64,000 nt of DNA, taken from contig NZ_JAOEGU010000006.1 in the NCBI RefSeq assembly GCF_025583945.1, positions 62,001 to 126,000 of the forward strand. The letters run 5' to 3'. The DNA is from Methylobacter psychrophilus (GTDB taxonomy: Bacteria; Pseudomonadota; Gammaproteobacteria; Methylococcales; Methylomonadaceae). The translations under genes and the position numbers were made by a program. The stretch's first letter is position 1, and every line of letters begins with the position of its first letter. Below are positions 15,452 through 24,474 of the stretch, in pieces. The notes under the pieces were generated by a model, which was given only the letters and a program-made list of their open reading frames with translations, made no database searches and was not told the DNA's origin.

Positions 15452-15790
15452 ATGAAACTAAAACTCGAAAAAATAAATGATTGTAGTGTTATATTTATTG
15501 AGGAAGAAAGAATAGATGCTCACAATTCGGGGGAATTAAAAGCCTACATCCTGCAGTTGATAGAAAATGGCGACGTTAATATTATCGTTCAACTCGAAAA
15601 TGTTCGCTTTATAGACAGTTCCGGCTTGGGTGCCTTACTATCAGGACATAAAAATGCGGCCGCTAAATCCGGCAAACTTGGTTTAGCCTGTTGTAAGCAA
15701 CAAGTATTATCAATGTTTGAGTTAACCCGGTTAAATCGGGTTTTTGAAATTTATACTGATCTAAATGAAGCTTTTGAAAACGAAGCCTAG
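15452..15790 (+). CDS. STAS-domain anti-sigma factor antagonist (RsbV-like)
   Basis: A 112-residue single STAS domain protein. The FIDSSGLGALLSG segment carries the serine normally phosphorylated in SpoIIAA/RsbV proteins. In such systems the unphosphorylated form binds the partner kinase and frees the target. It sits nine bases before the gene for a matching HATPase kinase, so the two form a partner-switch pair. A SpoIIE-type phosphatase that could reset it is encoded further along, at 30307-31875. Confidence 0.92.
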   Translation: MKLKLEKINDCSVIFIEEERIDAHNSGELKAYILQLIENGDVNIIVQLENVRFIDSSGLGALLSGHKNAAAKSGKLGLACCKQQVLSMFELTRLNRVFEIYTDLNEAFENEA

Positions 15791-15799
15791 GGGTTCTGT

Positions 15800-16222
15800 A
15801 TGTGTAATTCGGTTCTACAGGTAGATGTAATCATTCCGACGCAGACCAAATATCTGGATTTAATCGGTAGTATTGGTGAACATATAGCGAAAGATATCGA
15901 TGACTTTTCTGGTGACAGGGAGGCATTGGCTTATCATTTAAACTTGGTATTAACTGAAGCCACGACTAATGCCATTAAGCATGCCACGCTAACGACCCCG
16001 AAAGATACTGTCAGGATAACCATCCATATTCAGGATAATGAGCTGAATATCAAGGTTTATGATCATGGCCAGGGCTTTGACCTGGAAACCGTGCCGTTAC
16101 CCAATTTTGAGCAGCCTAAAGAAAGTGGTATGGGGCTTTATTTCATTAGAACCTTTATGGATTCTGTCACTTATACCAAACAAGATGATTGTAATGTGTT
16201 GGAAATTACAAAATATCTATAG
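15800..16222 (+). CDS. anti-sigma factor serine kinase (RsbW-like)
   Basis: A 140-residue GHKL ATPase of the RsbW/SpoIIAB type. Visible motifs are the N box LTEATTNAIKHA, the G1 box YDHGQGFD and the G2 box GMGLYFIR. It would phosphorylate the adjacent STAS protein and, when free, bind a sigma factor or another target. No sigma factor gene is adjacent, so the output may be something other than transcription. It follows the STAS gene after nine bases. Confidence 0.9.
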   Translation: MCNSVLQVDVIIPTQTKYLDLIGSIGEHIAKDIDDFSGDREALAYHLNLVLTEATTNAIKHATLTTPKDTVRITIHIQDNELNIKVYDHGQGFDLETVPLPNFEQPKESGMGLYFIRTFMDSVTYTKQDDCNVLEITKYL

Positions 16223-16278
16223 CACCATCAGGCAGGTCAAAAGCATATTTTTAAAATAATTCTACAGGCGGTGAATAA

Positions 16279-19200
16279 ATGGACGTACAAGTAAACAGCC
16301 TTACCCAATCCTGGATCGCTTCATTTCAACAACTCACTGAGCGGGCTTTGGGCAAGGAAACCGGTAAACTCTTGTGGCAAAAATATCAGTCCGCTTTTTC
16401 TGTTGACTATCAAACCTTGGTGTCTCCGCGTTACGCATTAAAAGACCTGCTTCATCTTGAACAACTATCTCCCTTAAAAAGTCATGATATAAGCCTGCTT
16501 AAACCTTATAAAGAAATAACCAATTATCGGCTGCATTTTTACAGTCAACAGGAACATTTTTTGGATGAGTACATTCCTGTTCTGGAAAACCTGCACTTAA
16601 GAGTTATGGATCAGGTGCAGTTTACGATTACCACGGGCAGTACGACGCAATTTATCAGAAGCTTCACCATTAAAACAGCAACAAACCAATGTTTATCTTT
16701 AAGCGTTGTCAATCAACAACTGCTGGCAACCATTCAAGTTATATTGGCTGGAAAAAGTGAAAATGACGCACTCAATAAACTGCTGGTTTTAACCGGAATG
16801 GACTGGCAAGAAATTGATGTACTCAGGGCTTACCGAAATTATTATTTACAACTAGGCCATCAAACCAGTAAAGCTACTGTTCATCATGCTTTAATCAATA
16901 ATCCACAGCTTGCCTTGTGTCTGTTTGATTATTTTGAGGCCCGCTTCAGACCTAATCCTGCATGGGATGATCCGGTACTTCGGGAAGAACAAGCATTATT
17001 TCCCTTACGCCTGCAATTACTGGACAGCATGGCATCGGTTGTTGAGATTAATGATGACCGCATTTTACGTACCCTGTTTAATCTGATAGATGCAACGATG
17101 CGCTGTAATTTCCATTTACGGCGTAAGCTGGATGATTATTTTATTGCCTTTAAAATAAACAGCTTAGGGATTATTGAGATGCCCTCTCCTAAACCACAAA
17201 ACGAGATTTATGTCCATGCAGTGGGTATGGAAGGTATTCATCTGCGGGGTGGCAAAGTATCCCGGGGCGGGATACGTTGGTCTGATCGTCCCGATGACTT
17301 TAGAACGGAAATATTGGGACTCATGCAAACCCAAATCAGCAAAAATGCCTTAATTATTCCGACCGGTGCAAAAGGCGGGTTTGTATTAAAGAAAAGCAAC
17401 CTGAAATTTTCCCCGCAAAGCACCGGCATGGACCTAAAAGAGGCCGGAAAAAAGGCTTACATTACCCTGATTCGCAGTCTGTTGGATTTAACCGACAACT
17501 ATAGTGACGACACCGTTATTAGGCCGCAAAATATTGTCAGCTATGATGATCCTGATCCTTATCTGGTAGTAGCTGCAGATAAGGGCACAGCCAGCTTTTC
17601 AGATATTGCCAACGCCGTATCAGCAGACTACCGGTTTTGGTTGGGTGATGCCTTTGCCAGCGGAGGCTCTAACGGCTATGACCACAAAGCACTGGGCATT
17701 ACTGCTCAAGGTGCCTGGAAGTGCGTCCAACGACATTTTCAGGAATTAGGTATTGATACACAAAGCGAAGCCTTTACTGTCGTCGGTATTGGCAGCATGG
17801 ATGGCGATGTTTTTGGTAATGGTATGTTATTGTCGCCCTGTATCCGCTTATTGGCTGCTTTTAGCGGGCAACATATTTTTATTGACCCTACCCCATCGGC
17901 CAGCAACGCACTATTTAACGAACGTAAACGCTTGTTCGAATTATCAGGGTCCAGTTGGAATGATTACGATCGAACCTTGATCTCTGAAGGAGGCGGTGTT
18001 TATTTTCGCTCAGACAAAGATATCCCCATTTCTGCCGAACTAAAAAAATGGCTGGGCATACGCTATAAAACACTGGACGGAGAATCACTGATACGCTACC
18101 TGTTGGCAGCGCAGGTAGACCTGTTATGGCTCGGTGGTATCGGTACTTACGTAAAAGCCGGTACTGAAAAACACGAAGAGGTCGGCGACCGAAGCAATGA
18201 CAATGTACGAGTTAATGCCGCCAATCTGGGCGCTCGTGTTGTTGGCGAAGGTGCAAACCTGGGCTTTACCCAAAAAGCACGCATCGAATACAGTTTGCGC
18301 GGAGGTCACATCAATACCGATGCGGTCGATAATTCGGCGGGCGTCGATACCTCTGATCATGAAGTTAATTTAAAAATCTTGCTGACGGGTTTACAAAAGA
18401 AACACATTATTACTGACTATCAACCGTTATTTATCAGTATGACCGACGCTGTTTGCAAACAGGTCCTGGCCAATAATTATGCCCAGAGTCTTTGTTTATC
18501 ATTGGACCAATTACGTAGCGCCGATAATCCGACAGTTTTTTTGCAACTTGCTGAACGCCTTGAAGGTGCAGGCTTTTTAGATCGGGTTGTTGAATCTTTT
18601 CCTCCCGCAAAAATTATTTTAGCCAGGCCTGGACAACGAATAACCCGTCCCGAACTGGCCGTATTAATGGCCGCCAGCAAAATGTACTTAACCCGGCAGA
18701 TACAAGACCAAACGGCATTACTGCATGATGAATGCTGTGAATGTTATTTACAGGCCTACTTTCCTGTTCAGGTTAATGCGCATTATAAAAATGACTTATC
18801 TGCCCATCCTCTGGCCAACGAAATCAAAGCCACTGTCGTCAGTAATAAAATAATTAATCAGGCCGGATGTAGTTTTTTAAGCCTCGATAACGACAGCGAA
18901 AATACCACAATACTCGATCATGTCGCTTGTTATTTAACTTTTGACCGGGTTTTGGATGGTGATGCACTGCGTCTGGCGATTTATGCGCTGGACAATAAAA
19001 TTGCCGCAGATAAACAGTATCACTATTTGCTGGAACTTGAACGTATGCTGACTGGTTTTTGTCGCTGGACGTTACTACACAACAAAAAAATTCGTCCCGA
19101 TACTCAGACCATCAACGACTATAGTATTTATTTACAAGACTTTGAACAACATGTTAACCGGCAAGACAGCCTTCAAAGTAAAGAACAACTGGAGCGATAC

Positions 19201-19638
19201 ACACAGGATGGGCTTCCGGAAAAGTTGGCACAAAGACTGATGTTTATAGCCACTCTTAATGATTTTCCGTTTATCGTTTCTTTATCTGCTGAAACTGCTA
19301 CCGATTTTATAACGGTCTTTAAACTGTTCAATGATATTAGCCGTTATCTGGGTTTGTATGAAATTGACGAACAGTTCACAAAAATGCCTCCTCATGATTA
19401 TTGGGAACAAAAAGTATCGTCTGATTTACAGGCCGATATAAAACGCATTACCGGTTTATTGCTTAATAACATCTTGTTAAGCAATACGTTAACCTGTGCC
19501 GACTATTTTGATTTGCCCGCTGAAAAACAAAAAATCAATCGATACCGGCGAGTTTATCAGGAAATCAAATCGGTTTTCCCGGTCAATCTGATGCCTTATA
19601 TCGCCTTAACCAAAGAGTTGGAGAGATTGCTTGCGTAA
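16279..19638 (+). CDS. NAD-specific glutamate dehydrogenase (large type)
   Basis: A 1119-residue member of the large NAD-dependent glutamate dehydrogenases, which deaminate glutamate to 2-oxoglutarate and ammonium. The catalytic region lies around residues 315-700: GIHLRGGKVSRGGIRWSDRP, the lysine motif PTGAKGGFVLKK, DPDPYLVVAADKG, and the nucleotide-binding stretch VVGIGSMDGDVFGNGML. It is shorter than the 180-kDa class (about 1600 residues), lacking much of the N-terminal regulatory part, and nearer the 115-kDa class. It lies 56 bases after the partner-switch genes; co-transcription is possible. Confidence 0.92.
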   Translation: MDVQVNSLTQSWIASFQQLTERALGKETGKLLWQKYQSAFSVDYQTLVSPRYALKDLLHLEQLSPLKSHDISLLKPYKEITNYRLHFYSQQEHFLDEYIPVLENLHLRVMDQVQFTITTGSTTQFIRSFTIKTATNQCLSLSVVNQQLLATIQVILAGKSENDALNKLLVLTGMDWQEIDVLRAYRNYYLQLGHQTSKATVHHALINNPQLALCLFDYFEARFRPNPAWDDPVLREEQALFPLRLQLLDSMASVVEINDDRILRTLFNLIDATMRCNFHLRRKLDDYFIAFKINSLGIIEMPSPKPQNEIYVHAVGMEGIHLRGGKVSRGGIRWSDRPDDFRTEILGLMQTQISKNALIIPTGAKGGFVLKKSNLKFSPQSTGMDLKEAGKKAYITLIRSLLDLTDNYSDDTVIRPQNIVSYDDPDPYLVVAADKGTASFSDIANAVSADYRFWLGDAFASGGSNGYDHKALGITAQGAWKCVQRHFQELGIDTQSEAFTVVGIGSMDGDVFGNGMLLSPCIRLLAAFSGQHIFIDPTPSASNALFNERKRLFELSGSSWNDYDRTLISEGGGVYFRSDKDIPISAELKKWLGIRYKTLDGESLIRYLLAAQVDLLWLGGIGTYVKAGTEKHEEVGDRSNDNVRVNAANLGARVVGEGANLGFTQKARIEYSLRGGHINTDAVDNSAGVDTSDHEVNLKILLTGLQKKHIITDYQPLFISMTDAVCKQVLANNYAQSLCLSLDQLRSADNPTVFLQLAERLEGAGFLDRVVESFPPAKIILARPGQRITRPELAVLMAASKMYLTRQIQDQTALLHDECCECYLQAYFPVQVNAHYKNDLSAHPLANEIKATVVSNKIINQAGCSFLSLDNDSENTTILDHVACYLTFDRVLDGDALRLAIYALDNKIAADKQYHYLLELERMLTGFCRWTLLHNKKIRPDTQTINDYSIYLQDFEQHVNRQDSLQSKEQLERYTQDGLPEKLAQRLMFIATLNDFPFIVSLSAETATDFITVFKLFNDISRYLGLYEIDEQFTKMPPHDYWEQKVSSDLQADIKRITGLLLNNILLSNTLTCADYFDLPAEKQKINRYRRVYQEIKSVFPVNLMPYIALTKELERLLA

Positions 19639-19758
19639 GTAGCGTTTTTTATAATCTGCGATAGACTGTTTAGCGTTAATTTACTTATTTTCAAGATGAG
19701 ACGGGCCACCGCCATTCTGCCCATATAATACGGCTATAAAACCTTCCAGGACTCTATA

Positions 19759-20388
19759 ATGAAATACAACCGCAATACATTAGCAATTATGTTGGGGCTT
19801 TTAATTGCCTGTCCGTTAAATGCCTTGGCCGATAATCCCTGGACCTATCAGCAAGGCAGGAACAGCTCAACCAATCAGACTTATAGCTTTGCCCAATCAC
19901 CGCTGCCCCAACCGGGTCGTTATGACGACATGATGCTGGAAATTGTTTGCAAGGAAAACAAGCTACAAGTAGTTATTAATACGGATGACTTGATTGCCTC
20001 ACAAGGCAGTAGTTTTAATCTGGAATATCAAATTGACAAAAAGACACCGGTTGTCATTCAAATGAAAACATTCTCTGACTCCAAACGCAGAGGCTATACA
20101 GAAGAATTTGCCAAACGCATGGCGGATGATCTGTTGACTGGCCAAGCTGTTTTTATTCGCATCACCACCATGATACGAACTGCACTATCAAGCTCAATAC
20201 CTTTGGACAATACCGTAAAACCCATTCAACAAGTATTTGCCGATTGTGGCCTCAACGCATCAAACAACGTTGCCAGCCAACCAATCTACGGTTTAACTGA
20301 ATTTGAACACGAATTTGGCAAGCTGGATGCAGATCAACAACAGCAAGTATTGACTAAAATAAAAAAAATAATGACGGAAATACAATAA
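19759..20388 (+). CDS. exported protein of unknown function
   Basis: A 209-residue protein with a clear signal peptide (LAIMLGLLIACPLNALA, cleavage about residue 24). The mature part begins DNPWTYQQG and seems to be a beta-rich periplasmic domain: segments such as LEIVCKENKLQVVINTDD and TPVVIQMKTFSDS alternate as strands, as in DUF-type proteins that compare a sample with a reference. Two Cys in the mature protein may form a disulfide. It stands alone after the glutamate dehydrogenase gene. I do not recognise the family. Confidence 0.7.
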   Translation: MKYNRNTLAIMLGLLIACPLNALADNPWTYQQGRNSSTNQTYSFAQSPLPQPGRYDDMMLEIVCKENKLQVVINTDDLIASQGSSFNLEYQIDKKTPVVIQMKTFSDSKRRGYTEEFAKRMADDLLTGQAVFIRITTMIRTALSSSIPLDNTVKPIQQVFADCGLNASNNVASQPIYGLTEFEHEFGKLDADQQQQVLTKIKKIMTEIQ

Positions 20389-20424
20389 GGGCCAGCAGGC
20401 TATCCGAGAACAGGAAGCGTAGTA

Positions 20425-20467
20425 TAAGGATGAATTTATTCGCCCAAGGCGAATAAATTCATCCTTA
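20425..20467. repeat. perfect 20-bp-stem hairpin element
   Basis: Bases 20425-20444 are the exact reverse complement of 20448-20467 around a CAA loop; the arm contains AAGGATGAATTTATTCGCC. It lies between convergent genes and lacks a strict T-run (ATTTTT comes after three more bases). It could be a dispersed REP-like element or a bidirectional terminator. Confidence 0.6.
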
Positions 20468-20588
20468 CAGATTTTTAGGTTGCCGGATGCCAGCAAGGCT
20501 CCCAGGGAAGAAAGTTAATGCGTCACGCTGGCTACGCACAACCCGCGAACGCTTTGCCGGTACCATCAACGAAGACAAGCTATAATTG

Positions 20589-21380
20589 TCAAAACCTGGT
20601 TTTTGCCGACTTCACTACAGGTGACAGGGCTTTGATTTCACGGGAAATAATCGAATAAAGCTCCGGGGTCCATTTAGGAAATTTTCCGGAATCAGCTTGC
20701 AGAGGGTAGACCCTCGGATCGTGTGGGGCAATCACTACTTTTACATTCTCGGCACCCACTTGCGCTGTAAGTACAAAAAGCTCCTCTATCGCTTCATCGC
20801 CTATGGCCAAACAACCGATGGAGACGGCTTTACCATGGATGAAAATATCAGACCCCGGATTGACGCGCCCTTCCTGCCCGGCATGGAAAAGGTCGAACTC
20901 GTTGGGGTAATTTATTTTCATTGACAAGTGGTAATGGCTGTTGGGATTGAGCCCCGCAATGCCATAAACACCTTCCGGCACCTGTTTGTCGCCTTGGCGT
21001 AATTTGGGCCCCGCCATACCGCTGGCAGCCTGAATATGATAATCACGGATGAAACGGAACTCACCGTTGTCCTTGGCCCATAGTTCAAGTTTCTTTTCCG
21101 CTTTCAAAGCGATGAAGGTCACTTCGCGGGGGGGATAAGATACCTTGGCTTTAACGAAATAGGGGTTAAGTTTGCGCGACGTATAGGCACCATAATCTTG
21201 CAAAATATCCGCCACGGTCCATTGACCGGGCAATCTGAGAGGTGCGCTATAATAAGCTTTCCGGGCAACCTGAGCATGGGGTTTGACGGCAACGTTTATA
21301 CTGGCGGGCTTGTGCACCGAGCACGCGCCCAGCAATCCTGTCAATGTTAAACCGACAATGATTTTAGCGGTTGATTTCAT
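20589..21380 (-). CDS. YafK-like L,D-transpeptidase lipoprotein
   Basis: A 263-residue protein with a lipoprotein signal peptide ending LGAC (Cys about residue 20), so the mature protein is probably anchored in an envelope membrane. The YkuD catalytic domain has the histidine of DIFIHGKAVSIGCLAIG and the nucleophilic Cys in SIGC. The pattern HG-x3-SIGC is that of YafK-type enzymes, which in E. coli detach Lpp from peptidoglycan rather than forming crosslinks. It is divergent from a second, larger YkuD protein. Confidence 0.85.
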   Translation of the reverse strand: MKSTAKIIVGLTLTGLLGACSVHKPASINVAVKPHAQVARKAYYSAPLRLPGQWTVADILQDYGAYTSRKLNPYFVKAKVSYPPREVTFIALKAEKKLELWAKDNGEFRFIRDYHIQAASGMAGPKLRQGDKQVPEGVYGIAGLNPNSHYHLSMKINYPNEFDLFHAGQEGRVNPGSDIFIHGKAVSIGCLAIGDEAIEELFVLTAQVGAENVKVVIAPHDPRVYPLQADSGKFPKWTPELYSIISREIKALSPVVKSAKTRF

Positions 21381-21574
21381 AATGTGCGTTGGAAATAAAG
21401 TGGGAATGGATATAGTTTAAGTAAAACCATCACCAGTTTGCAAATTATGGTCGATTGTCTTGGCGGTGCAATAGCTTTTTGCCAAGAATATCCCACCAGT
21501 AAATATCAAAATCGTCCAGTGTGAATTGCCGGTTGGTCTAGTTTATAGAGTAGAATATGGGTAAAATTTTTCAT

Positions 21575-21692
21575 CTATAGATTTTCAGATAAATAATTTC
21601 CATGTTTACAGATACTATCCCTTCAAGGGATGTTATCTGTATGAGCTTACAGCGATATGAATTGGAAGTTTAATTTCTGAAAGTCTATATAG
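21575..21692 (+). repeat. MITE-like element, copy 1
   Basis: A 118-bp element beginning CTATAGATTTTCAGATAAAT and ending CTGAAAGTCTATATAG, so its ends are imperfect inverted repeats. An internal palindrome surrounds TATCCCTTCAAGGGAT. Closely similar copies are at 28671-28786 (same orientation) and 51750-51862 (inverted). Confidence 0.8.
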
Positions 21693-21872
21693 CCTTGTTC
21701 GCATTGGGATCAACCCACAGCCTGCCCGTTCGACCATATCAGCCTACAACTATTTTAATTGGTTCCGTTGAGGGCTGATTTGGCAAGATTTTCTTCTCGC
21801 GGCGATAGTTGTAGTAAAATATAAGGGATGGAATGGGCATAAAACTGATTGTGACTGCCGACCAAGGATCTA

Positions 21873-21920
21873 CCTTCAAACCTTAAGATATCCCTAACAG
21901 AATGTCTTAAGGTTTGAAGG
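21873..21920 (+). promoter_or_regulatory. 16-bp-stem hairpin upstream of YkuD gene
   Basis: CCTTCAAACCTTAAGA (21873-21888) is the perfect inverted complement of 21905-21920, with a 16-base loop. It ends 52 bases before the ATG of the downstream L,D-transpeptidase, so it could be a leader structure or another dispersed element. Confidence 0.45.
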
Positions 21921-21972
21921 CAGGTATGCCCAGCTTTTAACTAATACGCCTGTTTGGGCGCGAGGTGACTCG

Positions 21973-23478
21973 ATGAAAATAGCCACTTATTCCAGTGCGG
22001 TCAAACCGCATTTCTTCTGGCTGGCGACCATGATTATGACTTTGTCAACAGTCGTCCAGGCCGAAACCTTCGTCAGCAAAGACATGCTGTCCTATGGCTT
22101 CTCCATGACAGCCTTCCAAGGCGATAACGACGTCGATCCGCGCAAGACCATTACTTTGGAAGCTTTGGGTTTGGGTGCCCGCTTGTCCAAGGTCGAATTA
22201 TTCGATGGCACCGGAAAAGTCCTGTTTGAAGCGAAAAATCAAACCAGCCTTAGCTTGCCCGCGCCACTGGCTTTCGAGACTCACTATACACTCAAGGTGA
22301 CGGCGGAACGGTCTTGGTCAGGACAGTCCCAGACCCGCGAAGTTAACTTTACAACGGTCGCCGTGCCGAAGTTGGAAGGGCCCGCGCTTAGAATACTGGA
22401 GCCGGACGCATCGGTGACCCTGCATTTTGACCGGCCAGTAGGTGAAGTACAGGCTACAGGCGACCTGACTTTGCGCACGGAAGCCGATGCCACAGGTCAA
22501 AACATTCGGTTGCTGGCCAGCGCTTATGTGCAAGACCATCGTTATAATATCCAGTTGAATTATAAAACTGCGACGGGCGTCCCCTTGCCTGCGCTAAATC
22601 TCGAGTTAATGACCCCGCCCCCCCTTACCGCCGAAACCAATGTTAAGGGCTTGACCAATTTAGGCTTGATGTTGCCACTGCAAGTAACTTTTAGTGAACC
22701 GTTGATCGACCGGGCCAATGTAGCGAGCAAGCTCCAGGTGCAGACTCGCGATGGCAAAACCATCACTGGAAAATGGCGCTGGATTGGACCGCGCCTTCTT
22801 AAGTTTACCCCTAATCCTGCATGGCCAGCCTCAAGCGCTATCGAAGTCAGCACCCATGAGCAAAATTTAAGAAGCGTAAGGGGCGGCACGCTAAAGCAAG
22901 CCCTGATCGAGCAATTCAGCACCGGTAAAGACCGGAAGCTTTTTGTTTACCTGGAAAGTCAACGTGTTGAGGCTGTAGAAAATGGCGAAGTGATCCGCAC
23001 CTTCAAGGTCAGCACGGGCAAAAGCAAAACACCTACGGTAACGGGTTCTTTTTATATCTATGACCGCTATCGCCACAAGACCATGCGTAGCGACGTCGGT
23101 CGGGGGCAGCGTGATTTCTATGAAGTGGAAGATGTTCCCTATACGCAATTCTTCCATAAAGACTTTGCCTTCCATGGCGCGTTTTGGCACAATAATTTTG
23201 GCCATCCCGCCAGCCATGGTTGCATCAACATGGCCACCAAAGACCAAAACAAACGCTGGAGCAATGTATCAGAGGATGCCGGATGGCTTTATGATTGGGC
23301 TGCGCTGGGCCTACCGGTGATAGTGACAAATAAAGCGCTCGAACCAATACAACCTGATCATGTACCAGCAAAAGTAAGTAAAAGTGCGAATCAAGAGGCC
23401 CGTGCCGAACCACCCGAGACGGTTACCAGGCAAGAGCTTTCCGGTAAAGTAGCTGTTAAGGCAGGCAGTCATATTTAA
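21973..23478 (+). CDS. L,D-transpeptidase with N-terminal Ig-like region
   Basis: A 501-residue exported protein. A signal peptide covers about residues 1-30 (IMTLSTVVQA). Residues about 40-310 consist of beta-rich repeats resembling bacterial Ig-like modules (VTLHFDRPVGEVQ, LQVTFSEPLIDRANV). The YkuD domain at about 320-450 has the catalytic HPASHGCINM motif and an upstream FHGAFWH. This form matches ErfK/YcfS-like enzymes that crosslink peptidoglycan or attach proteins to it. Base composition in this gene is visibly more GC-rich than in the neighbouring genes, and it lies next to repeats, so acquisition by transfer is possible. Confidence 0.87.
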   Translation: MKIATYSSAVKPHFFWLATMIMTLSTVVQAETFVSKDMLSYGFSMTAFQGDNDVDPRKTITLEALGLGARLSKVELFDGTGKVLFEAKNQTSLSLPAPLAFETHYTLKVTAERSWSGQSQTREVNFTTVAVPKLEGPALRILEPDASVTLHFDRPVGEVQATGDLTLRTEADATGQNIRLLASAYVQDHRYNIQLNYKTATGVPLPALNLELMTPPPLTAETNVKGLTNLGLMLPLQVTFSEPLIDRANVASKLQVQTRDGKTITGKWRWIGPRLLKFTPNPAWPASSAIEVSTHEQNLRSVRGGTLKQALIEQFSTGKDRKLFVYLESQRVEAVENGEVIRTFKVSTGKSKTPTVTGSFYIYDRYRHKTMRSDVGRGQRDFYEVEDVPYTQFFHKDFAFHGAFWHNNFGHPASHGCINMATKDQNKRWSNVSEDAGWLYDWAALGLPVIVTNKALEPIQPDHVPAKVSKSANQEARAEPPETVTRQELSGKVAVKAGSHI

Positions 23479-23735
23479 TTGCAGAACACTGGCCCTCTAG
23501 TATGGCTATTGCCCAATTGTTTCGTAAAAATAGTGATAGAAAAACGTCAAGACTATATCCGGTGACGAATGACTTTTAAAAATTAAATTTCCGGATTGAT
23601 TCGTTAAAGAGCCTTTAAAATCGCCGATATTTTATACATTTCTCAATCTTATACAAAAAATGAAACCTATAAAACTTTTACCATCGGGAAGTCCTTGTTC
23701 TGGCTACCCTATACTGCAAATTTCTGGAGTTTTCA

Positions 23736-24353
23736 GTGATCATATTTAACCTGTTAATAAAGAGTCACTCCCGTCATCATACCAATAAAAGCATGACTGG
23801 ATTAGCAGGATTATTAAGTCTATTGTGCTTGCTAAGCGGTTGTCAGGGGGCATTAACTCCCGAACAGGTTACTACGGAATTTTGGCAAGCGATGGTAGAA
23901 GGTAATATTGACTCTGCCAGAAAATATGTGACTCAGGAAACCCAACAACTGGTGGCTAAACAGCAAAATATGGATGATGCGACGCTAAAAACCGGCGCTA
24001 TTTTAATCGACGGATCCAATGCAACGGTGTCTACGATCATAACGCTAAAAGACCCTGAAATTAATAAAGTTTTATCTTTTAACACCGTTTTATTAAAAGA
24101 AAATGATCTATGGAAAGTTGATTATCAGCGAACACTCAATAATCTTTTAAACCTGCCTTTTGGAGATATTTTTAAAAGCTTGCGGGGTATAGGTGAAACC
24201 ATTAACAATGGACTGAAACAACAGATTCCTTTATTTGAGGAACAAATCAAATCCTTCAGTGAAGAATTAACAAGACAAATGGATGAGTTTCGTCATCGAT
24301 TGGAAAAATCCTTTCCTCCTGAAAAACAGGAATCTCATTCTGGCAGCATATAA
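23736..24353 (+). CDS. lipoprotein with NTF2-like (DUF4878-type) domain
   Basis: A 205-residue lipoprotein: a hydrophobic stretch ending LLSGC places the lipid-modified Cys near residue 36. The mature N-terminal part (LTPEQVTTEFWQAMVEGNIDSARKYV) is the start of an NTF2-like/DUF4878 fold, continued by NATVSTIITL and LLKENDLWKVD. The C-terminal 60 residues are an amphipathic helix rich in Glu, Gln and Lys. The GTG at 23736 is used because GGAG lies 11 bases upstream; the ATG at 23793 has none. The function is unknown. Confidence 0.7.
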   Translation: MIIFNLLIKSHSRHHTNKSMTGLAGLLSLLCLLSGCQGALTPEQVTTEFWQAMVEGNIDSARKYVTQETQQLVAKQQNMDDATLKTGAILIDGSNATVSTIITLKDPEINKVLSFNTVLLKENDLWKVDYQRTLNNLLNLPFGDIFKSLRGIGETINNGLKQQIPLFEEQIKSFSEELTRQMDEFRHRLEKSFPPEKQESHSGSI

Positions 24354-24474
24354 GCGTTTTTTTCCAAGTATTTCTAATGCTTTGGCTGACTGCCAACCGC
24401 CAGAAATTAATGCTGATCCGCGGCATAAAACATTTACTCGGCCGGTAATTAGATTGTCATAATCAAGCCGTCAA

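Larger units (their letters stand above)
21381..21972. other. 592-base intergenic region between two L,D-transpeptidase genes
   Basis: It contains MITE copy 1 (21575-21692), a 10-bp inverted repeat CTACAACTAT/ATAGTTGTAG (21744-21753 and 21805-21814), and a hairpin with perfect 16-bp arms (21873-21888 and 21905-21920, arm CCTTCAAACCTTAAGA) just before the 21973 gene. A short open stretch on the minus strand near 21448-21540 has no start. No complete gene is visible. Confidence 0.6.

Noticed and set aside
21448-21540. Minus-strand open stretch of about 31 codons, possible gene remnant
   Set aside because: Bounded by a stop upstream, no start codon context and no recognisable match; too short to support a pseudogene call.
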